Assembly (NCBI GenBank): GCA_037043015.1
Contig: CM073321.1
Coordinates: 22,813,001-22,877,000 of the forward strand
From: Bryum argenteum
Lineage: Eukaryota; Streptophyta; Bryopsida; Bryales; Bryaceae
DNA length: 64,000 nucleotides
Direction of reading: 5' to 3'
A program made the translations under genes and the position numbers. The notes beneath the pieces were generated by a model that worked only from the letters and a program-made list of their open reading frames with translations, made no database searches and was not told the DNA's origin. Shown one piece after another: positions 47,201 through 58,668 of this stretch. The first letter of the stretch is position 1. Each line of letters begins with the position of its first letter.

Positions 47201-47866
47201 CCCCGCCTCCGTCTTCCCGACCATGTAACCCTTTATAGTGTCGTGCGAGTATCGCACTTCATTCGGGGGAAAGACGATGGTAAAGAGGAATCCACGAACG
47301 TACGTCACCTTCAGCGTGATGAACAGGTGTGACTCCTCATAGTTCACCGCGTAAATAAAAGTGTCGTTGCAGAATGGAAGATGGGCAGGATTAGTTCCAG
47401 ACTGTTGAAACAAGTGGAAAATTCCATTCTCCTTCGGGTACAAGGACCACGACAGAATGGAATTTGGCTTAGGAGTCCACAACATGCCGTAACTCTCGAC
47501 GTCCGCGACAGCAGAGGCAAGTACATCAGTGGCCTCGACAACAAGGGGCTCCAGGTATCCTTCAATAGTGCTGAGGTCAAACGGTATCTGATTTTAAAGA
47601 AGCAATGAGATGTGCGTTTAGCAGGCATCTACCTAAAAGTGGTGTTTTTAGCAAGCAGTTACCAAAAAGATGTGCGTTATGATGCCATCTACCTAACATC
47701 CACTAAATATGAATTTAAAAACAAACCATCAGAATTCTAAAACAAACCATTAAAGTACAAGAAAAATTCATACCTGATTGTCAGGAGATTCATCATGACT
47801 CCCAGAAGGGATGTCCCTCTCTGCGGGAGCGGGAACAATTGTAGCGGTCTGCTTGGTGCGAGCCAT
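44233..47866 (-). CDS. H3-tail / ParB-like / DNA-methyltransferase-like fusion protein
   Basis: Four exons: 47866-47774, 47587-46232, 46026-44692 and 44442-44233, all with GT-AG borders in phase 0, ending at TGA; 997 codons. In-frame TAG occurs at residues 383, 610 and 805, with no TGA and no frameshift. Residues 1-8 are MARTKQTA, identical to the start of histone H3. A basic, NLS-like patch (SRKRRN ... KQPKRIKSS) lies at about 238-257. At about 379-390, FRVIDG-Q-HHVEAAKEL matches the ParB/DGQHR motif. At 752-755, GIIDLRC stands where beta-class N4/N6 methylases have DPPY/W. At 910-922, PGNRFLSIMGGSK stands for motif I (PGDxVLDxFxGSG). Both methylase motifs are degenerate, so it may bind rather than modify DNA. 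ParB-methylase fusions are known from phages and plasmids. The introns contain the array palindromes. Confidence 0.8.
44443..44691 (-). promoter_or_regulatory. Intron 3 with two array palindromes
   Basis: TTTAGGTGGCATCGACCTAA occurs twice (near 44509 and 44649), 140 bp apart. Intron 2 (46027-46231) holds four related sites (TTAGCTCGAGTCCAGCTAA, TTAGGTCGAGTCTACCTAA and others, 46076-46190). Intron 1 (47588-47773) holds further TTTAGCAGGCATCTACCTAA forms. The sites are the same family as the upstream array, so they were placed or retained inside the gene. Confidence 0.7.
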
Positions 47867-47879
47867 GTCTGCAATTCAG

Positions 47880-48862
47880 CACAATAACTGTTCGTTCAGC
47901 AGGCAGCTACCTAAAAGCATAACAATATCAGGCATCTACCTAACAGCTGTGCGTTTTGGAGGCATCTACGAAAGAATTGTGCGTTTAGCAGGCAGCTACC
48001 TAAAAGATGTGCGTTTAGCACGCAGCAACCTAAAACTGGTGTTTATCAGGCACCTACCTAAAAGATGTGCGATATGAAAGCTCTACTTAACAGATGTGCG
48101 CGTCAAATGCAGCTACCAAACAGCAGTATGATAAGGCGGCAGCTACGTAAGCGGTGTGCAATCAGGGAGGAGCTAGCAAAGTGTGCGTTTAGCAGCCAAC
48201 TACCTAAAAGTGTGCATTTAGGAGGGAGCTACCTAAAAGCTTTGTGTTTAGCAAGCACAAACCTAAAAGATGTGCGATAAGCAGGGAGCTATTAAATAGA
48301 TATGCGATAAAAAGAAAAGTACCTAAAAGCTATGCGTTAAGGCATGTACTTAACATTATTGCTGTAGGGAAAGCTATTTACGGGCTGTGCGTTACAGAGG
48401 CAGCTATCTTAATATTGTGCATTTACCGTGGTGCTTTATATTAGATGTTAGTTTAAAAAGCAATTGCATTAAAGTTGTGCGTTTAGCAGGCGGCTACCTA
48501 AATGCACAGTACCTAAAAGCCAGTACTAGAAAGCCAGTACCAGAAAGCCAGTACCTTAAAAAAGTAAGTTAAGCAGGCAGCTACCTAAAAAGTAAGTTAA
48601 GCAGGCAGCTAAGTGGTGTGCGTTAAAAGGACGGCTACCTAAAAAGTGTGCGTTTAGCAGGCAGCTACCTAAATGCTGTGCGTTTAGCTCGTGAAATTGG
48701 AGAGACCAGTTTTTGCGACCTAAAAGATGTGCGTTTAGCTCGTAAATTAGGAAATATCTGATTTTGCGACCTAAATGCACACCCATCGACCTAAATGCAC
48801 ACCCATCGACCTAAATGCACACCCATCGACCTAAATGCACACCCATCGACCTAAATGCACAA
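47880..48862. repeat. Palindromic repeat array, unit II left
   Basis: Starts 15 bp upstream of the 47866 start codon. Units of about 30 bp read GTGCGTTTAGCAGGCAGCTA then CCTAAAAGAT (imperfect palindrome TTTAG...CTAAA), about 30 copies in all. They end in a perfect 20-bp tandem repeat (five units, ACCCATCGACCTAAATGCAC) at about 48775-48862. It is the inverted counterpart of 55600-57270. Confidence 0.92.
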
Positions 48863-48869
48863 TGTTATT

Positions 48870-49190
48870 CTAGTTCTGTAAAATCAATCGAACGGAGAGG
48901 TCGCAAAATGCAACTTCAAACTGAAATGCAGCTGCGTAACAATCAAATTGAAATGCAACTGCGTAATAATCAATTTGAAATGCAACTGCGAAAATAAATC
49001 GAAAAGCAACTGCGTTGCAAAATGCAACATCTGAAAGCAAAATGAAATGCAAAATGCAAATCGAAATGCAAGCCCGAATGCAAATTGCGTACCTGAAGAG
49101 AATGGAGAGATTAGAAACAAGCAAAGCGCTGAGACCCAGGCCGTTGATCGCAAGCAAGACCTAAAACACCAAAAGAGCTGATGCCGCAAG
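48870..49190. repeat. Short AAATGCAACTGCG repeats
   Basis: GAAATGCAACTGCGTAA-AATCAAATT units recur with periods near 27-30 bp between 48905 and 49090. Similar words (AATTGCAAATGC) occur at 15480-15620 in unit I and CAATTGCATTT at 55500-55545. The element is thus shared at the same relative place. Confidence 0.7.
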
Positions 49191-49715
49191 TAAGAACGAC
49201 GCAGCAACTACTGGAGCAGCAACGGCGCAGCAAGGCAATAGCGGCAGTAGCGGAAGCAGTAGCGGCGGCAGAGCGGAAGCAGCCAGCAAGAACAAGGGGG
49301 ACGAAGGCGACGATCGATGGAAAGCGGAGAGCCAAAAACAAGCAGAGGAGCGGAGCGCAAAAAACAAACAGAGGAGAGGAGCGCGAAAAAACAAGCAGAG
49401 GAGCGGAGCGCAAAAAAACAATGGGCGGAGAGGAGGCTGTCGGCAGGGGTTTCGCGTGGGAGCAGTCGGCGACCTCGCCCGCTTCAATCCTGAATCACAG
49501 GCGTGGCGGCCGCGGGGCTGCCCGGGGGGTTTTTGGCGCGTGCCACGCTCGAGCCGCCCTACGTGCCACGCCGGCCGCCCTACGTGCCACGCCCGCCGCC
49601 TCTTCATGGGGCGCGCGCCGGGTGCCTGTGCCCGTCTTTGCGCCACGCCACGCTTACGGGATGGAGCACCGATGCCCGGTGTGCCCCGAATGCCCCGGAG
49701 TGCCCGCTGTTGAAA
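49191..49715. repeat. GC-rich block, unit II left
   Basis: Repeats of AGAGGAGCGGAGCGCAAAAA (49340-49425), then CGCCCTACGTGCCACGCCGG units, ending sharply at CGGAGTGCCCGCTGTTG. Open frames through it (for example 49181-49771) reflect composition. Equivalent of 15690-16008. Confidence 0.8.
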
Positions 49716-52270
49716 TTTTGAGAATGTTTTTTGTTTATATTGCTATAATTTGTGAAATTCAAGCACTCTAATTCACACTATCTAGGTTCGTATGTTTTTT
49801 TTTGCACTTTCATTATTTACAAAATGTCCACACGTATTAATTTTCTAATTCTTAGAATATTCTCTATACCACTTTAGAACATTTTTTGAGATTTATTTAA
49901 CCCCAAAGAATCTAATCAAGCGGGTAGTGATCAAACCTCAATTTTGAAGGACAATCAGCAAATTATAAAAGTTACTTTTTTATTGATTTTGTAACATATT
50001 CCAAGTTTGTTAAGTTATAAACGCCATTCAATTCATAGGACTGTGATTGATTTGCTACATTTTCTTAATAAGCCTTCAATCACAAACACGACAAAGTTTT
50101 CTTACTGTAAGAATTCGACGTAAATATTATAAGTTCTCATTATTTTTTTCTATTTATTACGTTTTTATCATACAATATGTTATTTTAGTCAAGGATAACT
50201 GTTTCCAATTACCAACTAGAAAAATTATTTTCCAATGTGTTGAAATAGTCATGAGTTTTACCATTGCATAACTTTTATTTCAACCAAGAATTTTTTTTTA
50301 AGCATTTTACTTCAATAAAAAAACTCATAGAGATAAATGGAACAACTTTATCGCGTTGGTTATTATTTCTTTGCAATATGTATTAATAGCAATTTTACCA
50401 CAAAGTCTAAATAATAAAATTTTGTTGTTTAGTTTAAATATGAATATGGTATGTTCTTCCAATTTATAGGACCTCAAATATTGGTCGGTCCACAAGATCT
50501 TCAATAGGACTATTACAAGTTTGTACGATTTAACTTTAAATAGCTCTCAATGGTTTTTATCTAAAACGATTACTATGAAAATGTGCTATTTTCTTGAAAA
50601 TAGCCCCGTCCGTTTAGAAGTTAAGTTTAAAATATCAATTTACAAGTCTCTATTTGATTTGCTTAAGTGTTCGGATTACCTTTCAATCATTAACACAACA
50701 AAGTTTTATTATTTTAATAATTTGTTCTATTTTACGTATATATGAATATTCGTTATTAAGTACTTCGAGTTTATTTTGATTTAATCATATATTGTTTAAT
50801 TTTAGCCAATCATAACTATTTACAATACTAACTAAAATAGTAACATTTCAGTTTAATTTTAAAGATTATACACATCCTAATTAACTATAAAACAAATGAT
50901 ACTTAATTTACAAACATTGTTCAGATACATACATTTCAAAATTTTCGTTTACTATACAGTTTTAAAAACGATATTTGAAGATAATTATGTTGTTCATATT
51001 GTATAAAACATCTAGGTTTTTCTTTTAACTTCTCGACTTTTAAGAATATTAAAACATCCTCAGTTCATATAAATTATTACATATAATTGCTTTACTCGTT
51101 TGATTTTGCCAAAATTGTATCATTCCTATATAGTCATTATTAGCTCGAATTCAACTTGTTTACCTGTTATTAATATATTTGTAACTACACGTCTACTGTA
51201 GTTCTATCTTTAATATTTTAATTCTTTGCTATAAAATAAAGAACATAAATGAAGTAATATATAAAAAAAAATGGACAAAAATAACACTTTCATTCGATTT
51301 TTTAGTATATTTTGAATGTTTGAACTGTTATTACATTTACATTCTACTTTTTCATTCCTGCCTTATTTATTATTGTTTGTTATATAAATTGCAATCATAA
51401 CATTACATACAGATGCGATTATGACAATAATATTTCTTTGCATTTCAACAATTTTCTTTATTTTCTTCTAATAATAATCATAAAATCATACTTATCCAGT
51501 CAAATAATGGAATTTTTCTCATCATTTCTTTAATCTATGTTTACATTATTTTTTAATATTTTAATCATTTTGAAGAGTATTAATCAGAAAACACCGTATA
51601 CATGTAATACTGATATAATTATTTATATTACATTCTATAATTTATACACGCTAATTTTCGGTTTAACCAAAAATTATAATTTTTGTTAGTTTTTAATTAG
51701 CTATTCAACTTTTTTTATTGACATCTGTATCAAATTATTATTATTTTTAGATAAATAGTATAAAATAGTTTATTTGTTTCATAAAAGTATGGATATTTAA
51801 TTTTACAATTTTCTAAGATACTAGCTAATTAAATTTAATTGCAAAATTGATCAACATTAAATAAATATAGAATATATTCGCAAGCATTTACAATTAAATT
51901 AAGTTTCAAATCAAAAAAATTCCGTTAAATTACATTTCTCCTTTTTCTTAACATGCTTTATTGATTTTTTTTCCATTTTTTAAACCTCGGTGTATATCAA
52001 ACATGAAACGGTGAATATCATATTTGTAACAGTATATAATTGCATCACTTATCGATCCAGTACGTAAGGCTGAATTCGTCGTTCATGCCCGTGTGAAAGT
52101 CTTCTTAAAGTATAAGCTCTTTTGCAACATGAGAAGCATTTCGAGTTTTGAATCAGAAATTTTGAATCACATCATTTTCACGTCGTAAGTGTGCATTGCC
52201 TCTATGAAGCTTTACACTGCAGCTGAGTGATCGAACTCAATTTCTCGGCTCACACTCATACCAATCGGAT
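49716..52270. other. AT-rich core of unit II, left part
   Basis: Non-coding sequence as far as I can see. A weak candidate at about 52070-52190 (ARVKVFLKYKLF) recalls histone H4 (GVLKVFLENVI), but the match is too short to call. Confidence 0.5.
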
Positions 52271-52274
52271 TCTT

Positions 52275-52506
52275 GCAGCTCGATTGTTCATCATAAACAA
52301 GAATGTAACAACTTGTATTAATACCGCTCACTGTGAGAAGTGTTATATTGAATCTTGTGGATGTATGTACATTGTTGCTGCTTGGGAGTTTATTGAAGTA
52401 ATTTTTTGAAAAGGCCGTCACTACGTCCGTACAACATGGTGAAAGATCGTAAGCTGGATAGCAGATGAGGTAGTTAGCGCGAAAGAGGATGTCAGTCCGT
52501 AGATGA
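52275..52506 (+). pseudogene. Histone H3-like relic (unit II core)
   Basis: In the frame from 52402, FFEKAVTTSVQHGERS, then AGQQMRQLARKRMSVRR, ends at TGA 52504-52506. It reads TAA (52450) and TAG (52459, 52471) as Gln. Against the H3 C-terminus (LFEDTNLCAIHAKRVTIMP..., DIQLARRIRGERA) the alignment runs gap-free from His to the end. H-x-x-R, Q-L-A-R and the stop exactly seven residues after QLAR all match, and TAG 52471 falls on the invariant Gln of DIQLAR. Upstream, after a 1-bp shift, IVAAWEF resembles AVAALQEA. No intact N-terminal half was found. A decayed gene. Confidence 0.5.
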
Positions 52507-53285
52507 GTGAATTGTCCGGAAGGACGTCAGAAACGACCGCTAGTTACATCTTCTCTAAGACCAACAAAGAGAAGTGTTGTAATTCGATACATTGATATTA
52601 TTCATTCTGAAAGGTGTTGTAAATCAATATAATGATCTTATTCATTGATTGAAAAATATTACATATTTGACTAAATATGTAGAATGCGCTTTTTATAATT
52701 AAGAACAATAGTATGAAATTGATTACTCAAATCTAGATTCTCTGAAGATATTCTTTCAATTTTTAAATTTTAAGAACAAGCTATAAATAAGCCGAAAGTT
52801 CATATTTGTTTAAATGTGGATTTCATTTGAATCGAACTAGATCTTCCACACAATACATTTGGCTCAACTGAAGCTCAATTTTTATTGATTTCATAATATG
52901 AATTCTCATTATAACAAAGTACGTGTTTTGATCTATCGTTTAAGTTTAAGAACGTTCAGTACTAAAAACTTTTATTTCTTTAATTACTTTTCATAAATCT
53001 TAATATTATGATTACACAAGATCAAATTATGTTAAGCATAAGCATGTAATAATTTTAATTTCTGACACTGAGATTTTATTCAATATTTTAATGATTATTT
53101 AGTTATCCAATGTTCGGAAATGAAAGTTATAATCCAATATAACGTCGTAAAATAAGTAATATTGTAGATGAAAGAGTGATTGCATTGCAAAATGGGGTTT
53201 GCATATGTCGCGTTTATACACTAGTTAATATTCGAAATACCGCGAGTGTAAGTTGAACGGAATTATACTAATTTTATGTGGAGGT

Positions 53286-53460
53286 CGTTTAGCGGGGATT
53301 TCATTCAAACAACAGTTTCGAGTTATAATATAACTTAGAAGAAACGGGTGTATGTTTGATTTTGTTACAAATTTTAATGATGATGTATTCGTATAGATAT
53401 TAAAGTTGTCGTAAAAAAGTTACCGTTACTGCTACGATAAAACCGACGCAGGTAGATAAG
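53286..53460 (+). pseudogene. Histone H2B-like relic (unit II core)
   Basis: With TAR=Gln the frame reads FKQQFRVII-Q-LRRNG, then CMFDFVTNFNDDVFV-Q-I, LKLS-Q-KSYRYCYDKT. H2B has (Y/F)KVLKQVHPD, then NDIFEKLAQEASRLARYNK. TAA 53331-53333 stands at the conserved Gln of KVLKQ, and the spacing from NDxxF to R-Y is the same (11 residues). Three residues are missing in the GI(S)SKAMGIMN segment. It sits at the position homologous to the H2B-like frame at 28979 of unit I. Confidence 0.45.
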
Positions 53461-54965
53461 TATATATTAACATAATACTATTTCGTAAAATAAGTTGATT
53501 GTATAATACGAATGACATGTATATCTAACTTATTATAAAATAAATATTTATGTTGAAAATCGTGTATACGTATTTTGTTTATTATTTATTTATGGAAATT
53601 TGATTTATCATTTATATTTGAATATTATAAAATTCTATAAAATTTAAGAATAACTTTACTCTATTAGAATATATTATAATTTAGTCCTAAATTTATGTAA
53701 ATTAAAATACTCTGGTTATTTAATTTTTTATTTCTGTTTTTTCGTTTGATTTTAATGATTTTATAGAGAAACTGCAGTTTGATGATTTGTAACTGGTTTC
53801 TGTATTTATAATACACATTGAATTATAAGTATTATCTTTGTGAGTAAATAAGTTATTGATAAATATAACATGCAAAATGTTATATCTATAAAAAATTTAT
53901 ATCAAATGATACGTAATAAGCTAAAGACTATATTAAACTTAATAATATTAGATGAATTTATTATCTGAAAAATATTAATTTTTTCTAAAAAGTTATATGA
54001 ATGATTTAGTTTACAAAAAGTTATAAAAATTAGTAGTTATACTTTATTCTAAGCCTTAATAATCGTTATATCCTAATAACTATAGATATAATATTTGTTT
54101 CATCATTTTTGGTATGAAATTAATATTAAATTATTTGCTTTTCAATTATAGATAATAGTCAGTCTGATCAAATTTAGAGTAAAGTATAGTTAAGGTAGTA
54201 TTTAGTAAATAAGTATGCACTTCTATTAACATAATTCTTACTTAATTCGGTGATGTAATATAAGAATAATTAGTATTCAAACATTTTATAAGTAGTATTC
54301 TAACTTATTTGTTTTTTTATTTTAAGTGTTAAAATATTCTAATCCAAGTACATGGAAAATAACGTAATGGTTCAGTAACCTACGTATATTAGTACTAATA
54401 ATTTCTAATAGAGGTATTGTAGGATTAAAATTGTTGAAATTGCAATATTCAAATTTTATTATCTACGTACAATATGTTCTGTCTTGTTAATATATTTATT
54501 TACTAGATTTGCTTTGGTATACTAAAATAAATATTACGTAATTGAAGTTTGATATGATAGCTATAATATATAAGAATTTCATTGAAAATAAGTTTATTAT
54601 GATACGAATCTAGATATTGTAAGAGAAATATTCTAAGATTTGAATTGAGTTATTTGATGATTAATATTCGAAGTTTAGTAACACGTAAAGTATATATACT
54701 ATTCTAGATATGGGATAATTTAGTTATTTAGAATGTTTTATTGTATGATTCGGTATGAATTATTTATATTCATCTATTTTGAGATTGATCTAAAGTGAAT
54801 AATTTAGCACAACGTTAGAATTTTTGATAGAAAGAGTAATAAATTATTTATTAGCCTATGTATAATCAAAATTTTAATCAATGTATTTTGAAACAAATAG
54901 TTAATTGCATTACGAAATTATTTTCTAATTATAATATATATCGTACTTAATTTAATTTCACTATT
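53461..54965. other. AT-rich core of unit II, right part
   Basis: Non-coding sequence, homologous in direct orientation to about 29250-31010 of unit I (shared GTATTTAGTAAATAAG, TTTTGAAACAAATA and similar words). It shows the AT-rich core is part of the repeated unit, not unique host DNA. Confidence 0.65.
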
Positions 54966-54972
54966 GTATTTA

Positions 54973-55400
54973 CTTGCGGCACCGGGCACCTCGGGCAACT
55001 TCGGGCACCCCCGGGCACCTTTGGGCACCCCTGGGCACCCTTGGGATTCCCGGCAAGAAGAAATTTCCACGCCGCCACGTCGCCGGGCAGCCGGCGCGCG
55101 CTGCCGCCAGCGCCAAAGCGCTGGGCGGCCGCGCCGTTAGCGAGCTTTCCGCTCGAATTTGAACGGCTTCCGCCGGACCATTGTCTCGCCCGGCTCCGTG
55201 CCCGGCCAAAGAAGCCAAAGAAGTCGTCCGCCCGACCTTTCACGCTCCGCTCACTCCAGCGCTCCGGCACTCCGCTCCTCGTCGTTGGTCCGCCTCGCTA
55301 GTAGCCAGCCCTCTCAGCGCCGCATCATGCCAGGGCTCCGCTCCTCGTCGTTGCGCGCAATCACCTGATCCTTTTCCTGCTCAAACCATGCTCAAACCAC
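54973..55400. repeat. GC-rich block, unit II right
   Basis: Opens with ten-base periodic CGGGCACC words (CACCGGGCACCTCGGGCAAC, then TTCGGGCACCCC...). Further in are CTCCGCTCCTCGTCGTTG duplications at about 55275 and 55337. Equivalent, in mirrored position, of 31722-32020. Confidence 0.8.
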
Positions 55401-55599
55401 TTCGCACATTGCTTCCGTTTGCTCTTGCATTCGGTCTGTGTTCCACGGTGTTCGTAAGTAAGCAAGGGTTTCTTGGTGCTGTGTATCAGGTTCGCCATTT
55501 TCATTCGCCATTGCAATTCCATGCGCAATTGCATTTTATCTTGCTCTTTGCGACCTTCCCGCGCTATTCTAATTTACCTTCCTAGAAATACTAGAATCA

Positions 55600-57270
55600 G
55601 AGTGTGCATTTAGGTCGATGGGTGTGCATTTAGGTCGATGGGTGTGCATTTAGGTCCCAAAATCAGGTATTTTCTATTTTACGAGCTAAACGCACAGCTT
55701 TTAGGTCGCATCCTGCTAAACGCACAGCATTTAGGTCGTATCCTGCTAAACGCTCAGCATTTAGGTCACAGCCTGCTAAACGCACAACTTTTAGGTCGCA
55801 GCAGGCTAAACGCACAGCTGTTAGGTCGCAACCTGCTAAACGCACTGGTTGTACGTTGCAGCCTGCTATACGCATAGATTTTAGGTCGCAGCTTGCTAAA
55901 CGCACAGATATTAGGTCGCAGCATTCTAAACGCACAGCTGTTAGGTCGAAGCCTGCTAAACGCACAGATTTTACGTCGCAGCCTGCTATACGCATAGATT
56001 TTAGGTCGCAGCCAGCTAAACGCACAGATTTAAGGTCGCAGCATTCTAAACGCACAGCTGTTAGGTCGAAGCCTGCTAAACGCACAGATTTTACGTCGCA
56101 GCCTGCTATACGCATAGATTTTAGGTCGCAACACTAAACGCATGATTTAAGGTCGCAGATTTCTAAACGCATACCGTTAGGGTCGGGCCTCATAAACGCA
56201 TGCATTTTACATCGCAGCCTGCTATACGCATAGATTTTAGGTCGCCGCCTACTAATCGCACAGATTTTAGGTCGCAGCATTCTAAACGCACAGCTGTTAG
56301 GTCGAAGCCTGCTAAACGAACACATTTTACGCAGATTTTAAGTCGCAGCCTGCTAAACGCTCAGATTATAGGTCGCAGCTTACTATACGCATAGATTTTA
56401 GGTCGCAGCTTGCTATACGCATAGAGTTTAGGTCGCGGCCTGCTAAACGCCCAGATTTTAGGTCCTAGCGTGCTTTTCGCACAGCTGTTAGGTCGCAGAC
56501 TGATAAACGCAGAGCTTTAGGTTGTTGCCTGCTAATCGCACAGATTTAAGGTCGGTACCCGCTGATCGCACGGTGTATACGTCGATGCCTGTTTAACACC
56601 GTGTTAGGTCGCTACTCCTTAAACGCAGTGGTTAGGACTCTCCCATCTTTTCGCTGTGTTAGCTCGCTGTTTGGTAAATACAAATTGTGTAGGTCAATGT
56701 CAGCTAAACACATTGTGTTCAGGTCACTGTCTGCTAAACTCACATTGTATAGGTCGATGTCTTCTAAACCCAGTGTGTTTTGGTCGCTTTTCTTAGCGCT
56801 TATTGTTTGTTTAGGTCGTGTGCTAAACGCACATTGTTTAGGTCAATTTCTGCTAAATGCAACGTGTTTAGGTCGCTCCCTGCTTAACGCACAGATATTA
56901 GGTCGGTGCCTGGTAAATACACGGTGTGTATGTCAATGCCTGTTTAACTGAGTGTTGCTAAGTGGTAAGCACACGGTGTATAGGTCGGTTCCTGTTTAGC
57001 TTTGAGTGTTTAGGTCGCTGCCTGCTAAACGCACTATTCATGTCACCACCAACCGATCGCAGTGTTTACGTCGCTCTCTTATAACGATCAGTGTTCAGGT
57101 CACTGCCTGCTATTCAAATAGTGACTAGGTCCCTGCCTGCTAAGCGATTGTGTTGGTCTCTGCGTGTTTAAAGCAGTGTTTAGGTTGCTGCCTCTTAAAC
57201 GCACAGTTGTAAATACTCTCTGATCTGAACGCAGCGTTAGGTCTCTTTTTGCTAAACGCACAGGTTCCAT
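55600..57270. repeat. Palindromic repeat array, unit II right
   Basis: About 55 units of about 30 bp, consensus TTTAGGTCGCAGCCTGCTAA then ACGCACAGAT. It starts with the 20-mer GTGCATTTAGGTCGATGGGT in tandem, the exact reverse complement of the repeat at 48775-48862. A higher-order duplication is visible (55860-55990 against 55980-56115). Units degrade toward the gene at 57365. Confidence 0.93.
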
Positions 57271-58663
57271 GTTCGCGTGTTCACTTCCACTAATGGTTAT
57301 TTGAATCTTTTGTAATGTTTTATAGCTTATTCACGGAGCTATAATTAGGGTGTGACCACTCTACATGGCGAGTAGTGCGTCCGATGACGACTGGGACAAT
57401 CGAGGTCTTTCTTCTGAGGTATTAGAATCTTCACGGCTCTGTTTCCATCAACGTGTAAGGTGGTTCATTGTTTAACATAATTGTTTTTTGGTTATTAGGA
57501 TTTGGAAGATGTTGAACTCATTCTGCCGGATCGTTTGAAGGATTGTCCTGGACTCCCCAGATGCAAATGGATAACCAAATTTGTGACACTATTGAGTCCT
57601 GGAGGGGCCATTGTTGCAGAGGGTATTTGTCAAAGTGTGGGATCTGATTGTGTATTGGGCTCCGATGACGAGCCTTTGCGAGATGATCAAGTCGTTGTTC
57701 AGATCGTTAAGTGCTTGGATTTAGAGTTTCTGCCTTCTGATACAATATTTTAGTCATTAAAATGGGATCTCAGCCTCGCCATTCATGACGGTTGGTCTTT
57801 ACTTGATCATTTGCATCGGGAGCAGTACAATATTGCGGTTTATGCTCGAGATCAGCCGAAGAGGAAAGGAGTTCGTCCGTATACCTTGGGAGAAAGACAT
57901 CCAAAGATCGAGAGAACTAGGAGGGAAGAGCAACTATTGACCGTAGAGTCTGTCAATTTGGTCGCAAGTATGAAGTGTTGTAGTAAAAATTGCTGTCAGC
58001 CATTCCCTCGCCAGAAGATTCTGACCTTGAGAAAGCAGATGTACGAGTCTTCAGATTTTAAGTTCAAGGCGCACTTTAAGATTGATGTACATCATCGATT
58101 TCATAAAACTGCTGACGGAAGTATGATGGTTACAACGGAAGGTATTGATATTTGTGCTCGAGATTGGCAGAATATTACTGGAGTTCCTCCTGCAACGTTC
58201 TACAGGAAGAAAGCAGAGGCGGCTGCTGGCTTACGGGCTCGGCATCACGGAAATGTTGGCTCAAAGAAACCACGACTTCATGTGAAGCAAGCTGCTGCAA
58301 CTCTGAAAGTGTTGATCGACAATGCAGCTGATCATATGCCGCACAAAGCGAAGATGCTGAGTAATGGACTCAAAGTAGTATCACGGTCATTGCCTTCGTC
58401 GTTCAAATGGAAAGATACGATTCCAGATATCAATCTTATCAACGAGAGGTTGGGGCTGAAATTTATCGCTCAAAGTACTCTCAGCAAGATTAGGCGAACA
58501 ATATTCTCCGAGTATTCGAAGAAAGCACCCGGAGACAATTTTGCGCGATGTGCAACGTGTGATAAACTTGAGACCATGATCAAATCCATGGTGCCAGAGT
58601 CAAGTGAAGAAAACATGTGGATCAAAAAGCTTAAACTGCACTTGGACCATCAGCGAACACATC

Positions 58664-58668
58664 GTGAG
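58664..58668. other. Target site duplication GTGAG (left)
   Basis: GTGAG precedes the LTR at 58669 and recurs at 63915-63919 after the second LTR. Removing the element and one copy restores the reading frame across the junction (HRE-YYY). Confidence 0.95.

Noticed and set aside
44233-47866. Three TAG codons as methylation-driven CAG-to-TAG decay
   Set aside because: There is no TGA or frameshift in 997 codons, four clean phase-0 exons, and independent TAA/CAA exchange elsewhere. Decay alone should also give TGA and indels, as in the clearly dead elements.
31722-49715. A transposon with GC-rich terminal inverted repeats and convergent genes between 31.7 and 49.7 kb
   Set aside because: The outer ends are similar in style, but no target duplication was found. 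The two arrays are of different palindrome types, and the AT cores are shared between units, which favours the divergent-gene unit. Not fully excluded.
49181-49771. 196-codon plus-strand frame in the GC-rich block
   Set aside because: Ala/Arg-rich low-complexity translation caused by GC-rich short repeats. All three frames and both strands are similarly open.
52070-52190. Possible H4-like fragment (VKVFLKYKL)
   Set aside because: Only a few residues agree and no neighbouring H4 motif was found.
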